Part shown: piece by piece, positions 27,841 through 35,922 of the stretch
How the letters are laid out: each line of letters starts with the position of its first letter
How positions within the stretch are numbered: position 1 is the stretch's first letter
Origin: Flavobacterium ammonificans
GTDB taxonomy: Bacteria; Bacteroidota; Bacteroidia; Flavobacteriales; Flavobacteriaceae
Assembly (NCBI RefSeq): GCF_020886115.1
Contig: NZ_AP025185.1
Span: 310,001-374,000, forward strand
Length of the DNA stretch: 64,000 nucleotides
Reading direction: 5' to 3'
Made by a program: the position numbers and the translations under genes
The notes under the pieces: generated by a model
Told to the model about the DNA's origin: nothing
Databases searched by the model: none
What the model saw: only the letters and a program-made list of their open reading frames with translations

Positions 27841-27869
27841 AAAGAGCAGTTCACTTACTGCTCTTTTTT
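27841..27869 (+). terminator. Terminator after the TonB receptor
   Basis: AAAGAGCAGT and ACTGCTCTTT (10 bp) enclose TCACTT and end in six T residues. The next promoter array begins immediately after it. Confidence 0.85.
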
Positions 27870-27870
27870 A

Positions 27871-27970
27871 TTTACAATTTGAAAACATTGAATTAACTAT
27901 TTGATGATTACCTGCTAACAATTTTATAACTATTTCGATATCAAAAGGAAATATTAGCAACATACATTTG
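27871..27970 (+). promoter_or_regulatory. Phased array and promoter of the beta-helix lipoprotein
   Basis: Hexamers at 11-bp steps are TTTACA 27871, AAAACA 27882, TTAACT 27893, (weak ATGATT 27904), CTAACA 27915, ATAACT 27926. Two further in-phase positions are degenerate (27937, 27948). The consensus -7 element TACATTTG (27963-27970) begins 9 nt after the last in-phase position, the same geometry as the receptor promoter. Confidence 0.65.
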
Positions 27971-28000
27971 CCTTAACAAATTTAAATAAACAATACAAAA

Positions 28001-29161
28001 ATGAAAAAATTAATTGTAAGCTTATCTATTTTAGCTTTGACATTTACAGGATGTACAACTACTGATGACGAAGAAACATTACAACCAGTAGAAGGTGAAA
28101 TCACAGGATCAATAACAAGTAACAAAACCTATGCTTTTGGTAACTACACACTAAGTGGAATCGTTACTATTGAATCAGGTGTTACAGTTACTTTTGATGC
28201 AGGTTCAAAAATTACTGCCAATGCAGCCAATGGTGTGGATGCATTAGTTGTAAAAGCAGGAGGAAAATTGATTATTAATGGAACTGCTTCTCAACCAGTA
28301 GTATTTACTGAGCCTTCTGCTACTCCAGGTTCATGGGGCGGAATTATTATGTATGGCGATGCTCCAATAAATGGTTCTGGTGCTACAACAACAAGAACTT
28401 CAGAAGACGGATTAAATTTACCTTATGGAGGTTCAAACCCTACTCATAATGGAGGAGCATTACGATATGTTCGTGTGGAATATGCTGGTAAAAAAATCAC
28501 TGATGGAACAAGTGAAATGAATGGTTTCTCATTTTACTCAGTAGGTTCTGGAACTGTATTAGATCATTTAGTTTCTTACAAAGGTGCTGACGATGGATTT
28601 GAGTGGTATGGCGGAACTGTTAGTGGGACAAACTTAATTTCATTTGGTAATTACGATGACTCTTTCGACTGGCAAGACGGATGGCAAGGTCAAAATAACT
28701 CAAACTGGTATGTTTACCAAGAAGGAATTGGAAATTTTGGTATGGAGATTGAAGCATCTAACAATGATAACGCTTACTTCCCAAAGATTGCTAATATCAC
28801 TTTAAAAAGAGCTCCTGGAACAGTAACAGAAGGTGGTTCATCTGCAGCTGAATATGATGCGATTCAATTCAAAAAAGATGGAAATGGTGATTTTACTAAC
28901 ATCACAATTACTGGATATACAACTTCTGGCGCAACAGCAGTTCGAATTCAAGATGCTAGAACTAATACTAACCAAGTTAATACTGGTAAAATAAAATTAA
29001 CTTCAGTTAAAATAAATGATGGTACTAGTCAGTTTGCAGGAGCTGGAACTCTATCTGTAAACTTTCCAACTGCTAATTACACTATTAACGCTAGTGCAAC
29101 TGGAGCAAGCTTAACAGCTGGTAACTGGGCGACTGTAAATGGTGCTACACTTATTAAATAA
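28001..29161 (+). CDS. Surface-type beta-helix lipoprotein
   Basis: The 386-residue protein has a lipoprotein signal with Cys18 (LALTFTGC). It is followed by TTTDDEE, resembling the Bacteroidota lipoprotein export signal (polar residue plus acidic run) that sends lipoproteins to the cell surface. The rest is Gly/Thr/Asn-rich repeats such as GVTVTFDAGSKITANAANG and GTVLDHLVSYKGADDGFEWY, consistent with a right-handed parallel beta-helix. It sits between the TonB receptor and lipid-remodelling genes and has its own phased promoter. It may capture or process a substrate for the receptor. Confidence 0.8.
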   Translation: MKKLIVSLSILALTFTGCTTTDDEETLQPVEGEITGSITSNKTYAFGNYTLSGIVTIESGVTVTFDAGSKITANAANGVDALVVKAGGKLIINGTASQPVVFTEPSATPGSWGGIIMYGDAPINGSGATTTRTSEDGLNLPYGGSNPTHNGGALRYVRVEYAGKKITDGTSEMNGFSFYSVGSGTVLDHLVSYKGADDGFEWYGGTVSGTNLISFGNYDDSFDWQDGWQGQNNSNWYVYQEGIGNFGMEIEASNNDNAYFPKIANITLKRAPGTVTEGGSSAAEYDAIQFKKDGNGDFTNITITGYTTSGATAVRIQDARTNTNQVNTGKIKLTSVKINDGTSQFAGAGTLSVNFPTANYTINASATGASLTAGNWATVNGATLIK

Positions 29162-29184
29162 TATACTTAGTATATAATAAATAA

Positions 29185-29219
29185 AAAACCCATTTAGACA
29201 AAACGTCTAAATGGGTTTT
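29185..29219. terminator. Bidirectional terminator
   Basis: AAAACCCATTTAGAC and GTCTAAATGGGTTTT form a perfect 15-bp stem with a 5-nt loop between the convergent lipoprotein and MORN-like genes. Confidence 0.9.
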
Positions 29220-29238
29220 CTTTTTGATTTAAATAAAA

Positions 29239-29583
29239 TTAATTTGAAGCAACAGACCCTTTACTCCATTTTTTAATTGATAAAATAGCATCTTTTGAGT
29301 AGTCTACTTCAGATAAACCTTCGTTATTCCAAAAAAACCAGTTCCCAACTTTTTCTCCTTTTGAATATTCAGCGATGGCAATTTTGACACCATTCGCATT
29401 ATAGGATATCCATTTCCCTTCTAATTTTCCATCAATAAAGAATCCTTCTTGTTGAATTTCACCGTTTTCATGGTAATAAGTTGCTTTAACTGTACCATTA
29501 ATATCTTCTAATTTAGGCTCTATATTTTGCGCAAAAGCTACACTAGAAACCACTAACACTGCGATCATCATTAATTTTTTCAT
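29239..29583 (-). CDS. Secreted MORN-repeat (YwqK-like) protein
   Basis: The 114-residue protein has a signal peptide (about 1-18, ending SVAFAQ). It has two or three MORN-type repeats: YYHENGEIQQEGFFIDGKLE, WISYNANGVKIAIAEYSKGE, WFFWNNEGLSEVDYS. Databases often call such proteins YwqK antitoxins, but the repeats alone do not support a toxin-antitoxin role. Its own promoter (29617-29646) overlaps the third phased array, so the adjacent regulator could repress it. Confidence 0.8.
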   Translation of the reverse strand: MKKLMMIAVLVVSSVAFAQNIEPKLEDINGTVKATYYHENGEIQQEGFFIDGKLEGKWISYNANGVKIAIAEYSKGEKVGNWFFWNNEGLSEVDYSKDAILSIKKWSKGSVASN

Positions 29584-29616
29584 TTTGTTAGGTTTTAATT
29601 GTTAATAATTACATAA

Positions 29617-29646
29617 CAAATATATAAATTAATTTACACTAACCAA
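29617..29646 (-). promoter_or_regulatory. Promoter of the MORN-repeat gene
   Basis: On the minus strand TTG (29646-29644), a 19-nt spacer and TATATTTG (29624-29617) match the Bacteroidota consensus. The -33 region coincides with the phased hexamers at 29633 and 29644. Confidence 0.65.
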
Positions 29647-29671
29647 ACATTTACTTAACAATTTGGTAACA
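29633..29671 (+). promoter_or_regulatory. Third phased hexamer array
   Basis: TTTACA 29633, CAAACA 29644, TTAACA 29655 and GTAACA 29666 are spaced by exactly 11 bp. The array lies in the divergent spacer between the MORN gene and the T9SS-domain gene. No -7 element is found at the 9-nt distance seen at the other arrays. It therefore may act on the divergent promoter it overlaps, or at a distance. Confidence 0.55.
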
Positions 29672-29842
29672 TTGGGGGATTTAAAATTAATGAAATATTC
29701 AATTAGTGAGTATAAAAAACTAATTTACAGTAATTTAATTCATTAAATTATCAAAAAAAATAATGCTATCGACAAACGATTTTTTATTCATTTTAGTATT
29801 GGTGTTAAAAAAATAGTACTTTTATATTGTAGAATTGAATCA

Positions 29843-30175
29843 ATGAGAAAAATATACTTATCAAGTCTTTTGTTTTTACTTGTGTTTACTTCAAAAATAG
29901 TAGCTCAAGAAACAAAACAACAATTTAAACTTCAAGAAATACCAATTGAAGGTTTAAGCTTGTACCCTAATCCTGTAACTCACGGTAAAGTATATATTTC
30001 TTCTAAAAATGATTTAGATAAAGAAATTCAAATTTTTGACGTTTTAGGAAAGAAAGTATTACACACCCAATTAAATTCAAAAGAATTAAATCTTTCTTCT
30101 CTTTCTCCTGGCGTATATATCATAAAAATTAGAGAAGAAGATCATACTGCTACACGAAAATTAATTATTCGCTAA
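29843..30175 (+). CDS. Secreted protein consisting of little more than a T9SS sorting domain
   Basis: The 110-residue protein has a signal peptide (about 1-21, ending IVAQ) and only about 15 residues before a complete type IX secretion type A C-terminal domain. The domain carries LYPNPVTHGKVYIS, IQIFDVLGKKVL, LSSLSPGVYIIKI and the final basic RKLIIR. Normal cargo proteins carry a large passenger ahead of this domain; here none exists. It is 102 nt upstream of the PlcP-like gene and within the same inferred regulon. Confidence 0.85.
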   Translation: MRKIYLSSLLFLLVFTSKIVAQETKQQFKLQEIPIEGLSLYPNPVTHGKVYISSKNDLDKEIQIFDVLGKKVLHTQLNSKELNLSSLSPGVYIIKIREEDHTATRKLIIR

Positions 30176-30209
30176 ATTTAGAAGTAACTTAAACAATTAG
30201 GTTACAATT

Positions 30210-30265
30210 GTAATGATTTAGTAATCTTCACAAAACATAGTTTTAACATGATGTTTTTACATTCG
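30210..30265 (+). promoter_or_regulatory. Phased array and promoter of the PlcP-like operon
   Basis: GTAATG 30210, GTAATC 30221, AAAACA 30232 and TTAACA 30243 are in exact 11-bp phase. The last ends 9 nt before TACATTCG (30258-30265), a one-mismatch -7 element. A second short phase (TAAACA 30190, GTTACA 30201) precedes it. Confidence 0.7.
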
Positions 30266-30277
30266 TAAAAACAACTC

Positions 30278-31099
30278 ATGAAAAATAAACGAAAACTCCC
30301 TCTTGTAGTTTTAAGTGATGTACACTTGGGAACTTATGGATGTCATGCTAATGAATTAGTCTATTATCTTAAATCCATTCAGCCTGAAATGCTAGTTCTA
30401 AATGGTGATATCATTGATATTTGGAACTTCTCTAAAAGATATTTTCCTGCAGCTCACATGAATGTATTGCGACAAATTTTAAAAATGTCCAATCAAGGCA
30501 CCAAAGTGGTATATATTACTGGTAATCATGATGAAGCATTACGAAAATATTCTGACACTAATTTAGGTAATATTGAATTAGTAGATAAACTAATCTTAGA
30601 GCTTGACGATAAAAAAGTATGGATTTTTCACGGAGATGTTTTTGATTCTTCTACTAAAGGCTATGCGAAAATAATTGCGAAACTAGGTGGTAAAGGGTAT
30701 GACTTACTAATCCTCATCAATTGTTTTGTGAATTGGTTATTAGTTCTCACCGGAAAAGAAAAAAGAAGCTTCTCAAAAAAAATCAAAGACAGCGTTAAAA
30801 AGGCGGTGGCATTCATCTCTAATTTTGAAACTACTGCTGCAGAAATCGCAATCGAAAAGAAATTTGATTATGTTGTTTGCGGGCATATTCATAAACCACA
30901 AATGAAAGAGGTTTCTAACGAAAACGGAAAAGTAGTTTACTTAAATAGTGGAGACTGGGTTGAAAACTTGAGTGCATTGGAATACAACAAAAAGAAGTGG
31001 CGCATCTATCGCTATCAAAAAATTGATTATACCAATCAAACACAAGACTCAATTGAGGATAGCATTATAAATGATATTGTTAGTAAAATTTTAGCATAA
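30278..31099 (+). CDS. PlcP-like metallophosphoesterase (LpxH superfamily)
   Basis: The 273-residue calcineurin-like phosphoesterase has all metal motifs: SDVHLGT, NGDIID, GNHDE, HGDVFD and CGHIHKP. It has SDVHLGTYGCHA and SFSKKIKDSVKKAVAFI, which I recall from PlcP phospholipases that cleave phospholipids to diacylglycerol during phosphate starvation. E. coli LpxH lacks these segments. Databases may call it UDP-2,3-diacylglucosamine diphosphatase. A glycosyltransferase gene follows after 5 nt and a phased PhoB-like array precedes it; both support lipid remodelling. The enzyme activity is inferred. Confidence 0.8.
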   Translation: MKNKRKLPLVVLSDVHLGTYGCHANELVYYLKSIQPEMLVLNGDIIDIWNFSKRYFPAAHMNVLRQILKMSNQGTKVVYITGNHDEALRKYSDTNLGNIELVDKLILELDDKKVWIFHGDVFDSSTKGYAKIIAKLGGKGYDLLILINCFVNWLLVLTGKEKRSFSKKIKDSVKKAVAFISNFETTAAEIAIEKKFDYVVCGHIHKPQMKEVSNENGKVVYLNSGDWVENLSALEYNKKKWRIYRYQKIDYTNQTQDSIEDSIINDIVSKILA

Positions 31100-31104
31100 C
31101 AATT

Positions 31105-32094
31105 ATGAAAATTTTTTACGCCATACAAGCCACTGGAAACGGACATATTAGTAGAGCGATGCAACTCTATCCGTATTTACAGAAATTCGGAGAGGTCGAT
31201 TTTTTTATGAGCGGTAGTAATGCAAGTCTTGCTATTGATCTGCCAGTAAAATATAAAAGTGCAGGTTGTAGTTTATTTTACAGTACCTGTGGCGGTTTGG
31301 ATTATTGGAAAATCGCAAAAAACGTTCGCCCTTTACAAATGATTAAAGAAGCCAAATCACTACCATTAAAGAAATATGATGTGATCATCAATGACTTTGA
31401 CTCCATTACTTCTTTGGCTTGCAAAATGCAAAAAGTACATTCCGTTCAATTGGGACACCAAGCCAGTTTTGTATCTAAAAACACCCCAAGACCCGATAAG
31501 AAAAGTATAATGGGCGAAATGATTTTAAAACATTATGCTTCCGCACCCAAAAATATTGGATTGCATTTTGAAAAATACGATTCGTTTATTGTTCCTCCTA
31601 TCATTAAAGAAGAAATTCAGCAAGCTAAGCCGAAAAACTTAGGACATATTACTGTTTACTTACCTTCATTTGACATATCCTGTTTAGAAAAAGCATTCCA
31701 GAATATGCCAAACCAAGAATTTCATTGGTTTCTGAATGACATCAAAACAAAACAAAAATTAGGAAATATCACATACTATCCTGTAAATCAAGCCGATTTT
31801 AATGAAAGTCTAATCAATTGTCATGGAATAATCACTGGCGGGGGATTTGAGACTCCAGCAGAAGCATTATTCCTTAGAAAAAAAATACTGAGTATCCCAA
31901 TTCAAAAACACTACGAACAAGAATGTAATGCTGCGGCATTGAAAAAAATGGGCGTACCAGTTGTTTATGAAGTCGGTGATGACTTTGATAGTGTAATTGA
32001 AAATTGGCTAAATACAGATACTCCAATGCCTTTGATTCAAGCCAATGACATCAATGCAACATTACAATATCTATTTGACACCTATAAAGATTAA
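31105..32094 (+). CDS. MGT-type glycosyltransferase, candidate diacylglycerol glycosyltransferase
   Basis: The 329-residue protein has a GT-B fold pattern. The N-terminal loop is FYAIQATGNGHISRAMQLYP, as in MurG/MGDG-synthase-like enzymes. The C-terminal donor site has GIITGGGFETPAEALFLRKK followed by PIQKHYEQECNAAAL. It lies 5 nt after the PlcP-like gene, so the product of that enzyme (diacylglycerol) is a natural acceptor. The sugar donor cannot be predicted. The operon ends in a terminator. Confidence 0.8.
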   Translation: MKIFYAIQATGNGHISRAMQLYPYLQKFGEVDFFMSGSNASLAIDLPVKYKSAGCSLFYSTCGGLDYWKIAKNVRPLQMIKEAKSLPLKKYDVIINDFDSITSLACKMQKVHSVQLGHQASFVSKNTPRPDKKSIMGEMILKHYASAPKNIGLHFEKYDSFIVPPIIKEEIQQAKPKNLGHITVYLPSFDISCLEKAFQNMPNQEFHWFLNDIKTKQKLGNITYYPVNQADFNESLINCHGIITGGGFETPAEALFLRKKILSIPIQKHYEQECNAAALKKMGVPVVYEVGDDFDSVIENWLNTDTPMPLIQANDINATLQYLFDTYKD

Positions 32095-32098
32095 AATC

Positions 32099-32122
32099 AA
32101 GCTCCTTTTTGGGGCTTTTTTT
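32099..32122 (+). terminator. Terminator of the PlcP-glycosyltransferase operon
   Basis: AAGCTCC pairs with GGGGCTT (one G-T pair) around TTTTT and continues into a T run. Confidence 0.75.
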
Positions 32123-32174
32123 ATTCCCATTTATTTTCCCATTTATTTCAATTACTTTTGTGAAAAAATAATTC

Positions 32175-33155
32175 TTGATTTCATCTCACGATATATTTAC
32201 CATTAGTAATCAAAAGCAGTTTGACAAAATCGCTTTGAAAATTTTTCGTTTTCAATACGAGAATAATCTAGTGTACCGTGAATTTTGTGATTTTTTAAAA
32301 ACGGATGTCCAAAAAGTAAAATCAATTGAGCAAATTCCGTTTTTACCCATTCAGTTTTTCAAAAGTCATTCAGTGATTTCTTCTACTAATCCTATAGAAA
32401 CTACTTTTACTAGTAGTGGCACAACAGGAATGATCACGAGCAAACATATAGTTACTGACCTAAGTATTTATGAAGAGAGCTACCGTAAAGGATTTTCTCA
32501 ATTCTATGGCAACATTGAAGATTATGTAGTATTAGCATTGCTTCCGTCTTATTTAGAAAGAGAAAGCTCTTCCTTAATTCATATGGTTGATGATTTAATT
32601 CAACTTTCCAATCAAGATGAAAGCGGTTTTTACCTTCACAATTATGACGAACTCATTGCAAAATTAATTCAATTAGATCATGCAGGACAAAATGTAATTT
32701 TAATTGGAGTTACGTATGCCCTATTAGATTTGGTTGAAAAACATTCATTCCAATTAGAAAACACAATCATTATGGAAACGGGAGGAATGAAAGGAAAGCG
32801 CAAAGAAATGATTCGCGAAGAATTGCACCAAGAACTCTGCAATGGATTTGGTGTTAAATCAATACATTCCGAATATGGAATGACCGAACTATTGTCACAA
32901 GCTTATTCATTGGGTGAAGGAATTTTCGAATGTCCGTCATGGATGCAAATTCTAGTTCGAGACACTGAAGATGCATTATCTTATGTTCGAGAAGGCAAAA
33001 CTGGAGGTATTAACGTAATTGATTTAGCCAACATTAATTCCTGTTCATTTATTGCTACTCAAGACTTAGGAAAAAAATACTCTAATGGAAGTTTTGAAGT
33101 TCTAGGTCGCTTTGATCATTCTGATATAAGAGGGTGTAATTTAATGGTGGTTTAA
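32175..33155 (+). CDS. LuxE/acyl-protein synthetase-like protein
   Basis: The 326-residue protein resembles the adenylate-forming LuxE family: PFLPIQFFKSH near residue 56, the phosphate-binding loop TTFTSSGTTGMITSKHI near residue 75, and ETGGMKGKRKEMIR. Such proteins activate fatty acids or other carboxylates. Translation most likely starts at TTG (32175); no nearby ATG exists and a -7 element TACTTTTG lies at 32153-32160. It is widespread in flavobacteria without an assigned substrate. The stop overlaps that of the convergent DUF3078 gene by 4 nt. Confidence 0.78.
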   Translation: MISSHDIFTISNQKQFDKIALKIFRFQYENNLVYREFCDFLKTDVQKVKSIEQIPFLPIQFFKSHSVISSTNPIETTFTSSGTTGMITSKHIVTDLSIYEESYRKGFSQFYGNIEDYVVLALLPSYLERESSSLIHMVDDLIQLSNQDESGFYLHNYDELIAKLIQLDHAGQNVILIGVTYALLDLVEKHSFQLENTIIMETGGMKGKRKEMIREELHQELCNGFGVKSIHSEYGMTELLSQAYSLGEGIFECPSWMQILVRDTEDALSYVREGKTGGINVIDLANINSCSFIATQDLGKKYSNGSFEVLGRFDHSDIRGCNLMVV

Positions 33156-34093
33156 AAAGTATAAACCAGTCCAACTCCTAACATTTGTCTTATCTGGAGT
33201 TTTGGACCCAATGTTACTTGTTTGCCATCAATCTGTTTTTTAGCTTTGATATCATCATCATAAATGAATTGCGCGCCAATATTTACTTTTACATGTTGAT
33301 TTACGGTTAAATCCAATCGAAAGTCATAATCAATATCAATATTCCCAAATTTGTTGATATAATCCGAATACAATACTAATTTATTAATCCAAACAATATT
33401 TTTGGCAATCTCTGTTTTGTAATAACTTGTAAATAAAAACCCCAACTCAGTCCTAGTCTGTTTTCCATTTGTAATAATTAAACCATTCGAATCTACTACA
33501 GCTTTAGTTACACCAAACGCGCCTTGATTGGCTAAGGCTTGATCCAATACAAAGGTAGTTTTAAAAGTAAAAGGAGAGATATAAAATATTCTATGTTTCG
33601 ATTTACTTGCATTTTCAGCTCCGACTCCTAAAAATATATAAGCCGGTGCAAACAATCTAGAAATTGCTTTCTCAGTATTAGGATAAGCATATCCATTACT
33701 AAACTGCGTGTTAAAATTAAATTTAGCTGAATGATACCAGTTTGTAATTGAGTCTTTTCTATAACCAAAAGTGGAACTCAATTGAATTAAATCATCCGTT
33801 TTTCGTAAATCAACCCCATCTTGCTTATTGAGGCCATAGCGAACCATTAATTCATTTACCCATTTCTGATTTCCTTTGGTGTACACTCTAGAAAAATCTC
33901 CTTTTATTAAACCTGAGATAGCACTATTACCTCCAGCACTCCAGTTCACAAAGGCAATCTGCGAAATATCAAATCCAACTTTGTTTTTGTTTCTCCAATG
34001 AGATAGAGAGTCCTTAGGTTGTAATTGAATAGTATCTTGACTAAAGACTGACAATGAAAAAATAAAAAACAAACAACTTAATTTAAGCTTCAT
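33152..34093 (-). CDS. DUF3078 outer membrane barrel-like protein
   Basis: The 313-residue protein has a signal peptide (about 1-18). It then has the DUF3078 pattern WRNKNKVGFDISQIAFVNWS followed by GGNSAISGLIKGDF. Amphipathic strands and the terminal LGVGLVYTF suggest an outer membrane beta-barrel. DUF3078 has no known function. It starts 20 nt after the dxs stop on the same strand. Confidence 0.85.
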   Translation of the reverse strand: MKLKLSCLFFIFSLSVFSQDTIQLQPKDSLSHWRNKNKVGFDISQIAFVNWSAGGNSAISGLIKGDFSRVYTKGNQKWVNELMVRYGLNKQDGVDLRKTDDLIQLSSTFGYRKDSITNWYHSAKFNFNTQFSNGYAYPNTEKAISRLFAPAYIFLGVGAENASKSKHRIFYISPFTFKTTFVLDQALANQGAFGVTKAVVDSNGLIITNGKQTRTELGFLFTSYYKTEIAKNIVWINKLVLYSDYINKFGNIDIDYDFRLDLTVNQHVKVNIGAQFIYDDDIKAKKQIDGKQVTLGPKLQIRQMLGVGLVYTF

Positions 34094-34112
34094 ATGTAAT
34101 ACAAAAAATGAA

Positions 34113-35885
34113 TTATAGGTATTGACTAAAAACCTTTTCTAAATTCAAAACGTCAATTTTGCAATATTGTTGTAATTCCAAAACAGATCCTTGTTCAATA
34201 AAAACATCTGGAACTCCAAGAATTTGAATTTTACTGTGATAATTATTGGCTGCCGCGAATTCCAGAATTGCACTTCCAAAACCTCCAGAAATAACCCCGT
34301 CTTCAATAGTAATTATCGTTTCAAATTTAGAAAAAATAGTATGCAAAAGTGCTTCATCAAGTGGCTTTACAAAAGGAAAATCATAATGTGCAATTGTACT
34401 TGGATAATTTAAATTATCTAATGCTTGTATCACATTATTGCCAATTGTTCCATTAGATACAACCGCAACTTTTGTTCCTTCTTTTAAACAGTTGGCTTTG
34501 CCAATGGTAATTTTTTGATATGGACTTTTCCAATTTGTGTTTTGTCCGCGACCTCTAGGGTAACGAATCGCGATAGGATGTTCCAATCCCAATTGAGCCG
34601 TATATAAAATATTTTGTAAAGCAGTTTCATTTATTGGCGAAAACACCATCATATTAGGTATGCAACGAAGGTAAGCCAAGTCAAAAATACCATGATGTGT
34701 AGCGCCATCCTCTCCTACCAATCCCGCACGATCCAAACAGAAAATAACCGGTAAATTTTGCAAAGCTACGTCGTGAATCAGTTGATCATAGGCTCTTTGT
34801 AAAAAAGTGGAATAAATATTACAAAAAACGACCATTCCTTGTGTTGCCATTCCAGCAGCTAAAGTAACCGCGTGCTGTTCTGCAATTCCAACATCAAAAG
34901 CTCGGTTGGGTAAGGCATCCATCATCAACTTAAGCGAACTTCCAGTAGGCATTGCTGGAGTAATTCCAATGATTTTTTCGTTTTTTTGTGCCAAATCCAA
35001 AATCGTTTCACCAAAAACATCTTGGTATTTTGGCGGCAAGTTGGCTTCCGATTTAGGAATTATTTCTCCCGTATTGGCGTCAAATTTACCAGGCGCATGG
35101 TATTGCACTTGATTTTCTTCGGCTTGCTGCAGTCCTTTCCCTTTGGTAGTAATTACGTGCAAAAATTTTGGCCCTTTTACTTTTTTAAGTCGCTCTAATT
35201 CTTCAATTACAGCCTGGATGTTATGTCCGTCAATTGGTCCTGAATAATCAAAATTCAAGGACTTAATCATGTTGTTTTGCTTTGGATTTTTGCCTTCTTT
35301 TACGGCAGTCAAATAGTTTTTCAATGCTCCAACGCTTGGATCTATCCCAATAGCGTTATCATTTAGAATCACTAATAAATTAGCATCGGTAACTCCAGCG
35401 TGATTCAGTCCTTCAAAAGCCATTCCTGAGGCTATCGAAGCGTCCCCAATAACCGCAATATGTTGTTGTCCGGTATCCCCTTTCAAATTAGCAGCAATAG
35501 CCATTCCCAAAGCAGCCGAAATAGAGGTTGATGAATGGCCTACGCCAAAAGCATCGTATTCACTTTCGTCTCGTTTAGGAAAACCTGAAATACCGTGAAG
35601 TTGTCTGTTAGTCTGAAATTGATCTCTTCGTCCGGTAAGTATTTTATGTCCGTAGGCTTGATGCCCTACATCCCAAATCAAAGAATCGTTAGGCGTATCA
35701 AAAACATAATGCAAAGCAATCGTCAATTCTACTACTCCCAAACTAGCACCCAAATGACCTTCTTTTACCGAAACCACATCTATAATGAAATCGCGCAACT
35801 CTTGTGCGAGTTGCGGCAATTGATTGACATCGAGTTGACGTAAATCGACGGGACTGTTAATGCTTGAAAGTAAATTGTTTGACAT
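34113..35885 (-). CDS. dxs: 1-deoxy-D-xylulose-5-phosphate synthase
   Basis: The 590-residue thiamine-diphosphate enzyme condenses pyruvate and glyceraldehyde 3-phosphate at the start of the MEP isoprenoid pathway. Visible features are HLGASLGVVELTIALHYVFD, the ThDP-binding AVIGDASIASGMAFEGLNHA, DVGIAEQHAVTLAAGMA and a C-terminal transketolase-like domain. The start at MSNNLLSS is preferred to an upstream ATG that overlaps the divergent tadA promoter. It is slightly shorter than the E. coli enzyme, mainly in loops. Confidence 0.97.
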   Translation of the reverse strand: MSNNLLSSINSPVDLRQLDVNQLPQLAQELRDFIIDVVSVKEGHLGASLGVVELTIALHYVFDTPNDSLIWDVGHQAYGHKILTGRRDQFQTNRQLHGISGFPKRDESEYDAFGVGHSSTSISAALGMAIAANLKGDTGQQHIAVIGDASIASGMAFEGLNHAGVTDANLLVILNDNAIGIDPSVGALKNYLTAVKEGKNPKQNNMIKSLNFDYSGPIDGHNIQAVIEELERLKKVKGPKFLHVITTKGKGLQQAEENQVQYHAPGKFDANTGEIIPKSEANLPPKYQDVFGETILDLAQKNEKIIGITPAMPTGSSLKLMMDALPNRAFDVGIAEQHAVTLAAGMATQGMVVFCNIYSTFLQRAYDQLIHDVALQNLPVIFCLDRAGLVGEDGATHHGIFDLAYLRCIPNMMVFSPINETALQNILYTAQLGLEHPIAIRYPRGRGQNTNWKSPYQKITIGKANCLKEGTKVAVVSNGTIGNNVIQALDNLNYPSTIAHYDFPFVKPLDEALLHTIFSKFETIITIEDGVISGGFGSAILEFAAANNYHSKIQILGVPDVFIEQGSVLELQQYCKIDVLNLEKVFSQYL

Positions 35886-35922
35886 GGTGCAAATGTACAA
35901 ATTGAATTCTTATTTTTGCCAC

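Noticed and set aside
29239..29583. Toxin-antitoxin antitoxin (YwqK) assignment
   Set aside because: The MORN-type repeats and signal peptide indicate an exported protein; no toxin gene is adjacent.
29690..29746. 18-codon frame downstream of the third phased array
   Set aside because: It is too short and AT-driven, with no promoter at the right distance and no recognisable sequence, so I do not call it a gene.
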